A stretch of 64,000 nt of DNA, taken from assembly GCA_026214975.1 (NCBI GenBank), contig CM047806.1, positions 6,795,822 through 6,859,821 of the forward strand, written 5' to 3'. The notes under the pieces were generated by a model. The model was not told the DNA's origin, searched no databases, and saw only the letters and a program-made list of their open reading frames with translations. A program made the position numbers and the translations under genes. The stretch comes from Gentiana macrophylla. Taxonomy: Eukaryota > Streptophyta > Magnoliopsida > Gentianales > Gentianaceae. This document shows positions 42,770-55,539 of this stretch, piece after piece; within the stretch, counting starts at the first letter, position 1, and each line of letters opens with the position of its first letter.

Positions 42770-44478
42770 TTTATCATTTACGCAACGGAAAATGATGAAG
42801 GTCCCGAAAATAGATACCACTCATCCCCGACTATGTATTTGTGTGGTTCATGATTTTAGTATTTTTTATTTACTTTTTAATCCTAAATGTATGGTTCAAA
42901 AAAATTCAGAGGACAAGATCGGTGCAAGAAAGGTGTGCCTCCATCACCTTTCTTATGCAACCCTACATCAACACAACACCATCAGAACTCCATTCGTGCT
43001 AGGGTTAGTCTTACATGGTCATTTCAGATTTCATGAAGTGGCATCACAGCCACTCGGACTTACTGGGCCAATCTAAATTGAAACTGCGCATATTGATGTA
43101 TTCAAATCACATGGCCTGTGAATCAGAAATGACGCGTATTTCTCTCAAACATCCTCCTCATATAAGACTAACCCATTCGTGCCCTTCCTTCCACCTCCTC
43201 CTTTTAACAGCTGCAAGCCTGCAACCCATTCAGTTGCAATAAAGTAAACCAACCCCTTTTCTCACTTTTTCTCTCTCTTAATCTTACTCTTCCTTTCTCT
43301 TTTGCTCTTCAAGCATCTCATATCATCACTCCTTCAGTCTTTAATGGATCTACTGTGCTTTAATTTCCATTCAGATCTACTATCTATGACTGGTTTTGGT
43401 ATTGAATCCATAGCGAATGACACCGGATGGTTACTGTTTTCCATGTGAAATGAAGAAAAGAAACACTGATGTAGTCCGAAAAATAGGTGAGTATCATTTT
43501 CATCTTGAGATTCATACACAAAATTTGCAGATTATATATTGGCATGAGTATTTTTTTTCTTCTAAATATATTCTCTTTGGCTTGGCTTTGTATTGTATTT
43601 ATGCTTATGTGTCGAGATATATATTTCCATAAGTATTTTTTTTTCAACAGATCTATATATTAGCCTGTTTTTTTTTTTTTTTTTTTTTTCCTTTTAAATA
43701 TCTGAGGCTTTTAATTGAAAATACAGAGATTCACTTAGAAAATTTAACCGAGTTAATGTTATTTGGTAAAGAATAGTGTATATTAAATGTTTTGAATTGA
43801 AAATAGAGAGATGCATTTTGTTGTGCTTTTTTATGATACAATATTCAATTCAAATTGAAATTGCCTGATCAGCACTCGCTATAGGCATTTTGTTGTGCTT
43901 TTTTTTGCTTGATTTGCTTTTTTTTTTTTTGCCTTTTCGTTAGTGAAATTGTTTATATTGGAAACTGCCTAAATCAATAATGAAGGGTCAAAGTGTCCTT
44001 GTATCCGTGTGGAACGTTCATGCCTTAGATTGTTGTTTTGTTTTTTAGATAAACAAAAGTACATAGAGGGAGGGGTGTTGCAGAAACATTTGGCAAAACT
44101 GCGAGGGGGTGGGGAGAGAGAGGAATAACGTGGTAAAACAACAATGGGAAGGGCCGAAGGGGAAGGGACAACAATGTTATTTTTTTTCCTAGCTAAAGAT
44201 CAGACATCCTCCTCGTCTTTACTACTGTTGATTGATACTACTTTTTGTATGACTGTTGTTAGAGTGCTATAGTTTAACCCTTTGTACATATTTGTTTTAT
44301 GTTGCCTTTGAAGACCATTTAGTAAATGTTGTGGGAATTTAACTATGATGTTTGTTACCTTACTGCATGCAATAAGTTGGTTGAGAATGTTTAATTAGTA
44401 GTATATTAACTACCGTTGCATATTGTTTTTATCTCGTTTGGTATGATTCTTGTAAATGGTTCCTTCTGTTGACCTGAC
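42770..44478. other. Gene-poor; promoter/leader-like stretch near 43.2-43.5 kb
   Basis: A CT-rich stretch at 43250-43330 leads to ATG 43344 and a 34-codon open frame (MDLLCFNFHSD...) that ends at 43448. It looks like a truncated first exon or leader, but no downstream exon was found. T-runs lie near 43670-43690 and 43920. The rest is AT-rich with a duplicated gcattttgttgtgcttttt phrase (about 43814 and 43885). Confidence 0.3.
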
Positions 44479-44488
44479 CTTTATTTTT
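44479..44488. repeat. Left copy of the 10-bp TSD of the ULP-MULE
   Basis: CTTTATTTTT occurs here and again at 54767-54776, exactly outside the proposed element ends. Mutator elements make 8-11-bp duplications. The sequence is AT-rich, so chance agreement cannot be ruled out. Confidence 0.55.
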
Positions 44489-44929
44489 AGGGGTAATGAG
44501 CCAAAAGGACAAAAGTATAAAAAAAATTAGAGAACAGGACAACTTTCAAAAAATGTTGCATCAAGGACAAAATTACAGTCAAAAAGACTTATTTACCCTT
44601 ATTATCAAACAAAAAGTCATCATTCACGTCCATTTACTCGATTGAATACATTCACGCAAAATTAGGGTCACGAAAGCCGTTTCCCCTCAGTTTCATCTGA
44701 TTTCCAACTCAGAAGCAAATTTCCAAGTAACGATTTCCAATTCAAGAGCGAATTCAGGAGTACGAAATCCTAATCCTCAATTTTGGAACGATTTATACTC
44801 GATCGATAATCTTTGTCTCACTACCATTTCAGATAAGCTTCGATTCCGAAATTTCAAGTTCTTCAAAAATTTGGATTCGATTTCACCTTTTCATCTTCCT
44901 TTCATATTTTCGGTAACAAAACGATTGAA

Positions 44930-47900
44930 ATGGCAAAAACAAGATCGAACTCGAGAACAGGAGCGCGCGCGATCTCTAAGCAAAAAAGCGATGGAAGCAT
45001 TACTAAGTAAGTAATAAATCGAAAAATTCACTATTCTGCTTTCACTTCGCTGCTCTATGCGAGATTTATGTCATTTGCATTGTTGTTTTAGTGAAGATTT
45101 ACTCAATTTCACTATAATATTCACCGAATTTTTCACTATAATATCATGTTGATATTGTTAGATTTTTCTTGCAAAGCAAGTGTTAGTACTCACATTCATC
45201 GTTATTTTTCACTTAATCTACTAGATAAGAAATCTATCACCTCGATTGCTTCTCTCAAAGAGAAATCAAAGAGAATTCTGCTTATACAAATGAATGTAGT
45301 AAAATCGTATCCATTGTATATTTTGGGTGATTTGTGCAATATATATGTTATGATGTGCTTATGATATTCATCGAATTTTGTTGTAATATGAATTCACTTA
45401 GCTATAATATGAATTCAATTTTTACATTCAATCATGCTGATGTTGTTAAGCTGTTTTATAGCAGCAAGTTTTAAGCATTCACTATTTTATGCATGTCAGA
45501 GAGATATGTAGAAAGAGTCTCATTCACTAAGTCAAGAAATATTAATGGAAATTCACTTTACTATTTTATTCACTGTTTTGCATGCATTCATTTTGATGTT
45601 TAAATACAAAAAGTCTGATTCCTTACTTGTCATCCCTAACTACTTTAGCTTTAACATAAATGCTTATCATAATCATGGTTAACTGGTTTCTAGCATCTCC
45701 TATCCTAAAGGTTTGATTCACTAAGAATATTCACTACAAACATAATTCATATAATACACACTAAACCTTGCCATAATAGAGTATGTTTGCCCATAGCACA
45801 CTTATTATGTGAAGATTGGTTCACTTGTAAGACATTAACGTAGATCATTCTCCTACCCCTGTCTCTCAACTTTTGTGTTTTAGATTGTAAAAGCCTGATT
45901 AACTAAGCAAATTCACTAAAACAAGTATTGAATGTTAACTCATTCACTTTACAACTTATTCATTGTTTGCATGAATTCACGCTGATCCTCTTTAAATTGA
46001 ACTCATTCATTGCTTGTCATGCCTACTTCAGCTTTAACATGATTGCTTAACTGTTTTTTATCACCTATGTTCCTGAATGTTTGATTCACTAAGAATATTC
46101 ACTACAACTAATATTGATTGTACATGCATCTGATATTCATAATCATGACTCTAAATGTGATTCAAAGCCAAACAAATTCACTAACAAAAAATGTGTCTGC
46201 AGATTGACTTTTTCCAGTACAACAATACGTAAACAGCATCTCATATCTATTGGACGCATACAACAGCATACGGACAAATTTGACAAGCAACCACAGGAAC
46301 ATTATGCAGCAAACTCCTTTTAAGCTCTTCTTCAAAGCTATTGACGAAAACAAGATATGTTCCAACAAGCGAAGGACCAAGTTTTGGACAACATCATAAC
46401 CGCATACGTGCACGAAAAAAAAAAAGAATCAAAATTGGAAGAGGATGTTGTCACCACGTAGGATCGATATCAAGGCGATTTTTGGAATCATGGATGGTCA
46501 TTTAAAAGTTGACAAGTACCACGGGAAGAAGGTCAAATCTGAATTTGCGAGATAGAGTATTCCCAAATGCCCAAAACATAACAAATGCAAAATGATGAAG
46601 GAAAAGTTAGTAGAACTTGTGGACAATGAAGATGCAACGGCCGTGGTAGACATCGTTAGAGTGTCGTGCCTTTTGATGTTTCAAGCATGTTTCTTCACAA
46701 ACACCGATGAGACGATTGCATGGACTCATGTGAAATATGTGAGAACATGGACACATTGAAACACTATGATTGGTCTTCTGCCATCTATGACACACTGATA
46801 CAGAGCCTTGAAAAAAAAAGCAAAAAGCCTCGTACAGTGAATGGATGCACCAGTTCACTATTGGTAAGAATTTTTATGTTTTTTCAAAATATTTCTTATT
46901 ACATGTGATTGCATATTAACAATTTCTTATTCTATTGTAGTATTGGATGTGTGAGCATGATAAAACAGTGAAGCCAAGACAAGAGGAGGATCCAATGAAG
47001 CATGAAAACCAAGAGGATACAAGTTCAATTCATTATTCAGGAATTCCAAGGTGCACAAAGTGGGACTTGAGCACCTTGAACAAATTTGTGAACAAGGCAA
47101 CAATCATAGGTTTGCCTAATCAAAGTGTAAGAACTGCATCTCCTATGCCAAATGAAATTTCATGCCATACATTTACATTCGTTCACTGACACAATTCACT
47201 GTTTTAAAAATATATACATAGGTCATATGGACTGAATTGGAGCCTACACCAAATTGAGCTACAATCGATACCGGATTTGACAAAGAATCCAGTTGCACAC
47301 GACTCAGATTTTGAAGATGACATTCCAATGCAACAACTCAAACTAAGAATCAAACTCCAACCAGTGGAAATGCATGAGCAAGACAAAAATGCACAATTCA
47401 TGGATGAACCATCTCAAGAGGATTCCTACACATAACACAATTGGAAGAGCAACAACAAAATGACACCTATCATTCTCAAGAAAATGCGATTTCATGGATG
47501 AGGATCCATTTGAACGAGTAATGTCCAAGGCATGTTGGAGTTCGAAACGAAGAAAGAGATTCTATTGAGAAGACACTTAAGGTAATTACCTGCCTAACAA
47601 TAACATTAATTCAACGTAATAATTCCTCAGACGATAAATCATTTTATATATTCATCTCATTTTGTCAACAGTACCTTCTTATTCACTATCAAATTTCGCT
47701 GTAGTTTGAGATCCACTATTGAGAATCACTAACTGATCTTCATTAGTGAATCTAATTAAAAATTGCAAAACGCAAGCATTTTTTTTCGAGCACTAGAATC
47801 ATGTTGATATTGTTAGGCTTTTTATTGCAGCAAGTGTTAGTACTCACATTCACTGCTATGTTTCATTGAATCTACTGGATGAGAAATCCATCACCTCTAT

Positions 47901-50693
47901 TGCTTTTCCTAGTGAGAAATTAAAGAGAATTCTGTTTATACAAATGAATGTATACAAAACTGTATTCATTGTATATTTTGTTTGATTTGTGCAATATATA
48001 TGTTATGATGTGCTTATGATATTCACTTAACTTTGTTGTGATATGAATTCACTTTGCTATAATACGCATTCACTTTTTACATGCAATCATGGTGATGTTG
48101 TTAAGCTGTTTTGTAGCGACAAAGTTTTATGCATTCATCGCTTTTATGCATATCGAGAGAGATATGTAGAAGAGTCTGATTCGATAAGTTGAAAAATATT
48201 AATGGAAATTCACTTTACTATTTTATTCACTTTGCTTTACATACATTCATGTTGATGTTGTTTAAATTGAAAAAGTCTAATTCCTTCTTATTCACTATCA
48301 AATTTCAATCGTAGTTTGAGATCCACTATTGAGAAGCACTCACCGATCTTCATTAGTGAATCTCATGAAAAAGCTAAAAACGCATGCATTTTTTCCACCA
48401 ATTGTTTTATCGATATACTTTTATAACATACAACATTTCATGAATGTAGGAAAGGGATGACAAGCGCGTAACGCTTGAAAGCAAAAGTTAAGAGGATGAA
48501 GAAAAAGTTGAGAAAGCTGGAGCGAAAAGAGCATGAGATAAGCAAGCAGAAGGAAGAAATCGAAATAATCAAGAACTCGAATAAAGAGTCGCTTGTGAAA
48601 TCGAAAATTTGAGGAAAGGAGAATGAGATCAAATCCAATAATTTCAATGAATTGGAGGAGGTATACAAAGGTGTAGTTGACGGTCTGAAAAAAGAAAATG
48701 CTGGACTTTTAGCTTCACTTACTGATGCTTTAATTAAAGATCACAGTCTTCAGAAACATGTAAATGAAATGAGATCAAGATTGGAGGAATTTGAACACCA
48801 TATGACAAAGAGTAGTGATCAAGCCACTGAAGAGATAATGCAACTGAACACAAGTCTGACAGAAAAAGTGAAGCATCTTGAGAATGAGAACTGCACAAAA
48901 GAAGCTACTATTTCTGAATTGAACTCAACCGTGAGTGACCTACAGAATAGATTGCATGTGTTTGAAGAGATCAGGCAACTGAACACAAGTCTGACAGAAA
49001 AAGTGAAGCATCTTGAGGATGAGAACTGCACAAAAGAAGCTACTATTTCTGAATTGAACTCAACCGTGAGTGACTCACGCAATAGATTGGATGCGTTCAA
49101 GAAATCAAAAGTCGTATGAGAGCAAAATAAAGGAACAAAAGACAAAAATCGATGCTCTTAATGCAGAATTGAGAATGCAAAGCGGCATGCAAAGTGACAC
49201 AAAGAATATGGAAACACAGATGCTAAGCAAGTACAAAAATCAGGAAGCAAAGTTCACGTGTAAAAGCATTGAAAGAAAGGAAACGAATGCGAAGAAAGGA
49301 TGATGACTTTGTATATCCGTAAGATAAGAAAAGAAAAAGCAAACTCGGACTTGACCAATGAAGTCGCAATAGAAGATGTCAAAGGATGGAAAAATTTGTG
49401 AAAGTCGCTTTAAAAAGAAGAAAGTCGGTTACACATGTGGGGCGAAAATAACCGAAGAAGCATTTCAGGTTGTTACACACAACAATGAAAAACATGGAAG
49501 ATTGTAAGTAATGAAGATTTAACATATTTCTTATTACATTTTATTCAGGTTTATATGATAATAAAATTGTGTGAACAATGTTTTCACCGTCCATTCGTGG
49601 GGAAGTATGGATGAGACATTGAGAGTGGTACTGTAATCACATCGCCCATGACATGGTTAATTTACTAGAGGATCGCTCATTGCGATAAGGTAAACAATTC
49701 GATCTAACTATTTTATACAACAACATTACAAGAAACCAACTAACGAATGACATGTACATTTACAGTTATAGATGCATTTGCAACAATGCTAAGCCGAAAT
49801 GAAGAAGTCCGAAGGAATTTCACATATTGCCGAAGATCAACTTGGGTGAGATCAAAATTTCTTGAATAGTCGTTATAACAAATAACCATTCACTTGCAAT
49901 ATACACTGAAGCATTTACTAAAAATCAACGTGTAACATTTGTGTATAATACATAACAAAAAATGGTGATTCATTGCAGGCGTACTGCAAGAAATATGAAG
50001 CAACTGGGAACTACTCAAATCATTTTGTTGATAATATGAAACCACATCTGGAAGAAGGCAAAAATATTCTCATTCCATTATGCTGTCCAGGTGCGAAGGA
50101 TGAATCATATCATTGGATATTACTCACATTTGCTTCGGGTGAACAAGGAGAATGGCACATGTACAACTCATTGGCTAGCCGGAAAGGTGCTGTTGACCAC
50201 TTTGAGAAAAATGCACTTGACATTGTAAGTATTATTTGTATTTGTGTTGATAATATTATAGTAAAAATTTCTATACTAATCAAATCTGTTAAACATGTGT
50301 TAATTTTCAGCAAAAATACTTGTGGAAATGCTTTTGTCCATCCGATAAACTAAAAGCCAAAAAAATCAAGAAGGTTGCAAAGCTTCCACAACAAGGATCG
50401 GATATGTAAGTATTATTCATTACACTTCTTGATTCGTAAGTATTGTGTCATGTTATTTCTGTCCTTTTGTCTTGAAATAATGGCTGACAAGTTTAATGTG
50501 AATGCCAAAATTTTGCAGGAATGACTGTGCAATATATGTCATGTATTACATCTTCCAAATTGCACTTAATCAGCCAATTGACAAGAAATGGAACACTGAT
50601 GCAGTGCAAGATTTCAAAGCTTTCTTAGTAAATAGTATTACATCTAATAAGATGAACATTCCAATGTTGGCAAACATAGCTGTTAATGTGTAG
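44930..50693 (+). CDS. MULE-borne Ulp1-like cysteine protease (C48), multi-exon, with coiled coil
   Basis: The likely first exon starts at ATG 44930 (MAKTRSNSRTGARAISK) and meets a GTAAGT-type donor near 45007. Middle exons at about 46320-47120 read FKLFFKAIDENKICSNKRR, KHYDWSSAIYDTLIQSLEK, YWMCEHDKTVKP and IPRCTKWDLSTLNKFV, a region typical of plant transposon ULP proteins. A coiled coil at 48652-49116 follows. The peptidase exons are 49979-50224, 50311-50405 and 50519-50693: YHWILL (His), WHMYNSL (usual Asp replaced by Asn), LPQQGSDMNDCAIYV (Gln and Cys), ending NIAVNV-stop. Such proteases cut SUMO or related precursors in other settings; its role in transposition is unknown. Several frameshifts break the 46.2-48.7 kb part. 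Confidence 0.65.
45145..48370 (+). repeat. Long direct repeats in introns of the MULE protease gene
   Basis: About 480 bp at 45145-45625 recurs at 47798-48285 (gttgatattgttag, caagtgttagtactcacatt, gtgcaatatatatgttatga, attaatggaaattcacttta). A second pair is about 45630-45740 and 46010-46115 (ttgattcactaagaatattc). A third is 47678-47780 and 48288-48395 (gtagtttgagatccactatt). All are intronic and rich in ATTCACT. Confidence 0.75.
48841..49110 (+). repeat. Coding tandem duplication, 135 bp (45 residues) x2
   Basis: Units begin caactgaacacaagtctgac at 48841 and 48976. Each encodes QLNTSLTEKVKHLE, then NCTKEATISELNSTVSD. Heptad-like spacing of leucine and charged residues makes a coiled coil. 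The two units are nearly identical, so the duplication is recent. The open frame ends at 49119, followed by lysine-rich remnants in another frame. Confidence 0.85.
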
Positions 50694-51569
50694 ATGCCAA
50701 GGGATCTACACAACTTATCTTCATATTAGCACAAACACCAATATTAATATGTATGCCAAGTGAAACCTATTGCTTATTTTCTTATGTCTGTCCTAAAATG
50801 ACATTATTTGAATTACTATGGACAAGATTTGAATTACCAGGAGAACTATTTCAATCAATGTTTACATATTTCAATTATTAAGTATTCTCTTTTCTTTTTG
50901 TATATTGGTTGATTGGTAAATGTATAATTTTGATTCATAAATTCAGTTACTATATTCCTACTGTGAAAAATTTGTTTGTTTGAAATTCATTGTTAAAATT
51001 CACTGTTAGTCAAAAATACACTTTTAATATTCACTAAAGTAATTTCAATGAAATAAACTCATAAAAAAATGTTGTAACAATATAAAACCAACTCTCAAAA
51101 CAAAACAAAGTTCATTACAACAAAAGTTTGGTGAATTTTTCATATTTCTTGCATGATTGGGATCAACCTTTTTTTTTGGCAGATGGTATAGACAAAGCTC
51201 TTTTTGGTATAGCCAACACAACACTTAACCATGTGCTGGGTTGAAAAGTTTGGTGAATTTTTCATCAATATGGATTGTTTGCATGCATTCATCAATTTAG
51301 ATTCTCTGCATGCATTCATTTTGTACATAACATATAATACAATAATGCACCAATCCTACAAACACAACAGGAAAGAACATTCAAATAAAATACATAAAAC
51401 ACAAAGATATAATTCATAGACTTTGTATGGGACTTAGGGCCTCCAAGATGTATAGAACCACAATGTAAAATATAAGAGTCAATAGATAAGTCACTCAATT
51501 AAAAGCAACATAGTAGCAAAATAATAAGCACAAGCTAAAATATGAAAATGTCTAGAATAACATAGTTAT

Positions 51570-54001
51570 GAATGTCATCTACATCATAATGTGAAGCAAC
51601 ACAAGTCCTTTGATTATGATGCCCCAACTTATGGCACCGACCGCACATCATTTCCCGCTTCGATTCACCTCTGTATGAATTCGCCTCTTCTTTGCCTTCC
51701 AGTTGCCTCTTTGAAATAGGAGGTAAAACAAAGAACATTGGAATCTGCCGCTCATAAACCAAATGCTTAATGGATGGATTGCAGATTCATAACAAGCAGC
51801 GTATGAACTCGAACGGAATCCAACATCAACAAAATCATGCAAGGGGAGACCAGCTTTCATTATACAACCTACCGCATGATCACATGGGTAACCATTCAAC
51901 TGCCAAAACTTACAAGAACAAGTAAAATTCTCAAGATCGACCATACAAGATGGCATTGAACGCACTTCAAATACATAACCACTTGAATTGATGATAATCC
52001 AATTCTTAGATGCAGCAAATGAATCTGCTAATATCTTGTCTATACTTGGGCATATTGCAGAATTCCATGAAGCACAATTTGACCTACGTTCTACAAATAA
52101 ATCCAATTCATCTCATTATGTAAAAATATACAAAAGCATTTAAAATACATAACACAAAAAGCAATTAAACAGAAACATACCAGAAATTTGTTTCATAATC
52201 TTCAAACGCAGAGCATCAATCATATTACATATGGGTAATTGCCTCTCTTTCGAAACCCACGAATTAAATGATTCTGCTGCACTTGAAGACATTTCACCAT
52301 ATCGCATGCCTTTAAAATGAGCATTCGTCCATCTTTCAGCAGGTAAGGCAGTAAAGAAATCATATATAACTGTCTTACCCTCTTGTAACATAACACTCAT
52401 CAAACTATCATATAGCTCAACTGTTGGTGCATAAGCACACTGTCGCAAAAGATAAACCATACGCTTCTTAAAACCCTTGCTGAATCTGGAACCCCTAAAT
52501 TTGTCTTTCAAATTCAACTTAATATGAAAAAGGCAAAAAGCATGGTCTGAATCTGGGAAAACAATAGGCCTGGAATCTACTAAACCAGTATTTCTATCCG
52601 AAATAAACGTAATTCGCCTAGTGGGATCAACTATGTTCTTCAAATTCATAAAAAACCAATGCCAGTTCTCGGTATTTTCCGAGTCAACAACCGCAAAAAC
52701 AAACAGGTACAAGCCTCGATACAAAAAGAACAGATTCATATAAACATGTCAAGTAATAAAGACAATAAAGTAACACAAAAAAACAGAAAAAAAAATGAAT
52801 AAACCAATAACACAACTCTAGCCATAGAATGAATACAGTACCTTGATCACCATCTTTCGCATGAATCACGACAAAAGTCGAGCTTTAAATTGTGTTTTCA
52901 AATGAGCTCCATCCAAACACAAAGATTGGCGGCAATGTTTAAATCCTCAATCAAACCCATGAAACGCAACAAACACCCTCTTAAACCGACTTGAAACCTC
53001 ATCAACTTCCAATACCACATAAGAGCCGGGGTTCGTTTCACGAATCTTTGACACATATGAATTTAAAAAATTAAAAGATTCTTTCATGTCACCAAACAGA
53101 GCATTCTTCGCTTTTATACGGTCCAAGAATTGTAATATGAAACAGGCGGACCATGATTTGAAAAAGACGACGCTTAACATCAATAGGCTTTATTGAGGAT
53201 CATCACGAACTTCATTACAAACCAAATCACAAACCAAAGATGAACTCATCCGATGCCGCTTTGAAAGAACGCGATGACGTACTCACATGTATGTAACTCA
53301 CGCGATCTTCTTAACATAAAAAAATCCATTAATAATTTCCTTTTTCGCACTAACCATCCAAGCACAGCCTGTTTCATTCTTCTTTGCACACACTGCCATA
53401 ATCCTCTTATCATCATTCTTAACGTATATGAAATCAAACCCACTGTGAACAGACATTTTACACAATGCTTTCCTAAAATCTGTTGCTCCACCAACAAATT
53501 TTTGACCAACACATTCTACACACTTATCCCAGTTGATAGAAAGTTGCATATTCTCCTTCCGAGGACAAAGCGTAGGAAGCAAATTGATCTCCTCATCATC
53601 GATTCGATGAATAGATGATGATGTAACTGATTCAATACTAGTACAAGCCACAGTAGAAGCCACGGTAGAAGCCACGGTAGAAGCCACGCTAGAAGCCGCA
53701 GTAGAACCATTACAAACAACATATGCCTGTACACGTGATGCACCGAACGGGCGGATACACGCATAACATGATTTCAACATCTTCATTATTGAAAAGAAAA
53801 CAATTTGCTTGTTCGTAATGAATAATACAAACCGATCATGTCTTCTCTCAATGAACTCCATCTCTCACATATACGAAGCTTAATACTACGTAGAGTATCA
53901 AATTCTTTGATTTTCAAAACACATGACTCTCCATTGTAAGTACAAATAAGGAATACCATCTTCAAAAACCTACACAACAAACGAATCGAGAAAATCATCA
54001 A
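51570..54001 (-). pseudogene. MURA-like MULE transposase (minus strand, frame-broken)
   Basis: Reading minus: a PB1-like N-terminus at 54001-53860 (MVFLICTYNGESCVLKIKEFD); an S/T/V/A-rich linker with a 12-bp repeat near 53640-53690; a MuDR-type N-terminal domain to 53298 (VGGATDFRKALCKMSVHSGFDF, CAWMVSAKK); LDGAHLKTQFKARLL near 52880; the transposase core at 52690-52170 (NWHWFFMNLK, FISDRNTGL, CLFHIKLNLK, AAESFNSWVSKERQLPI); and a SWIM zinc finger at about 51950-51870 (FTCSCKFWQLNGYPCDHAV). A C-x2-C-x4-H-x4-C zinc knuckle (CGRCHKLGHHNQRTC) ends it near 51610. DGAH and SDRN hold the first two acidic positions. Several frameshifts and probable introns (about 52120-52180 and 52740-52850) interrupt it. 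Confidence 0.75.
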
Positions 54002-54570
54002 TGAATCATATTATTTCTCATAAAACACACAATATATGTAAAACAAAAATCAAACTCAAATCAACAATAAATTAAACTTTACAAACTCAGATTTATGTTC
54101 AATTCCATTAGGAAGATTGAAATTTAACTTATAAAACTCAAAATTCTGCTCCACTATTGAGATAAAACATGAATCGGAGAAAATAAGCGATGAATCGAGA
54201 ATATTTCTCATAAAAATACTCGGTATTCGTAAATTAAACATCAAAGTCGGGATCAAGAAGCAATTAAACTTAACAAACTCGCATTTATGCTCAATTTCAT
54301 TAGAAGATCGAAATTTAACTTACAAAATTCGATTTGGATCTCTAATTCTTTTGAACAATAACATAGAAAAAATTCCCAAAACATACCGATGAATAGAGGA
54401 TCTGCAGCGAACGAATCCTTCCAATTAGATGATCGAAAAAACCAATTAGGAAACGAAACAATGGAAGATTCACGATTGAAGTCCGTCGAGCAAATTTTTT
54501 TTCTCCGACATTCGATTTCTTGAAAGGGATAAAGATGAGGCGACATTGAGTTTCTCTTCAAAAGCTAAAA

Positions 54571-54708
54571 GATAAGAACATGTTAATCGAGGGCAATTTA
54601 GTCATATAAATTTAATTATGTCCTTTACCCTATAAAAAAGATAAGAACATGTTAATCGAGGGCAATTTAGTCATATAAATTTAATTATGTCCTTTACCCT
54701 ATAAAAAA
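54571..54708. repeat. 69-bp tandem duplication at the right end of the MULE
   Basis: Two nearly perfect units start gataagaacatgttaatcga at 54571 and 54640. The unit includes gggcaatttagtcatataaa and tcctttaccctataaaaaa. It is subterminal to the MULE's right end. Confidence 0.9.
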
Positions 54709-54776
54709 TGTTAACTAGGACTGTTAATTAAAAAAAATATAGAAAATGTCCTAATCCCTAATTTTCCTTTATTTTT

Positions 54777-55245
54777 ATTCATTCATTTGAATAGTTATTT
54801 TCATGTGTTTTTTATAAAATTAAATACTTTATGTTCAATTTTATGTTCTTGTTGAATGCGGTATTTTCATTCTTTTATTAATTATTATTATTGTTACTCG
54901 TCCAATTTTATGTTCTCGTAGTATGGTACTACGGAGGAGTGTAATATTATCCGAATAACTAAAAAAATAATAATATAAAAACAAATGAAAAAGAAAAGAA
55001 AATAATAGGTTATAAGTAAGAGGAAGTAGGAAGAATGAAAAAAAGATCTGAAAATGGAAAAAGAATGATGAAAAAAAAATAATGGTTGAGAAGACAAAAA
55101 CGCTACATTCTTACACGTATTCATTACATTTGGTTGTAATACGTAGTAGAACACACGTAGTAATACGCGCGTTTTCCCTTCTCGACCACTATCTTTTTTC
55201 GTCTTTTTTTCCTCATTTTAGATCAAAAATAGTCATTTACAACCT
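54777..55245. other. Intergenic, no gene found
   Basis: AT-rich flank of the MULE. A short tandem of tacgtagta/cgcgcg-type bases lies near 55140-55170. Nothing else is supportable. Confidence 0.4.
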
Positions 55246-55539
55246 TTGACCTTAGGTTATAATAGTAGGTTGTTAGGAGGCCAGGCAAATCACGTTTCCG
55301 AGTCTAGTCTCCTAGTGTCTCGTGTCTCTCCCCCATTGATTCTCTCCTCTCCTCTGCAACACCGCCACACCCTTTCCAATGGGAAAAAGGTAAGGGAAGC
55401 AGCTTGGAAAAGGAAAAGGAGAAAAGAATCGTACGCACAAAGCCAAGCTTCCCATCTTCTTATTATTCCTAACTTTTGCATCAAGGAGCAGCTTGGAAAA
55501 AAAAGGAGAAAATCCTCCTATTATTCCTAACTTTTGTAT

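Larger units (their letters stand above)
44489..54766. mobile_element. 10.3-kb Mutator-like element carrying a Ulp1-type protease
   Basis: The left end is AGGGGTAATGAGCCAAAAGG; the right end, read on the complement, is GAAAATTAGGGATTAGGACA. A 10-bp TSD, CTTTATTTTT, flanks it. Inside, a plus-strand multi-exon gene ends in a Ulp1-like C48 peptidase and a minus-strand gene encodes a MURA-like transposase with a SWIM finger. This arrangement matches the plant MULEs that carry ULP genes (Kaonashi-type). Terminal inverted repeats are short and poor. Both ends are homologous to the 315-bp element at 56671-56985. Inner introns contain long direct repeats and many ATTCACT heptamers. A 69-bp tandem duplication lies at 54571-54708. 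Frame breaks in both genes suggest it no longer moves by itself. Confidence 0.75.

Noticed and set aside
42500..42820. 106-residue minus-strand open frame with an overlapping plus-strand frame
   Set aside because: It lies in a foldback repeat, where open frames on both strands follow from symmetry.
43417..43647. Overlapping open frames on both strands near a CT-rich leader
   Set aside because: No conserved domain and no downstream exon; only the leader-like composition was noted.
53640..53700. 12-bp repeat cttctaccgtgg as a regulatory minisatellite
   Set aside because: It lies inside the transposase linker and simply encodes a Ser-Thr-Val-Ala repeat.
54894..55154. Hydrophobic Phe-rich minus-strand open frame
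   Set aside because: It derives from an A-rich plus strand (Phe/Leu/Tyr codons); no start context or homology.
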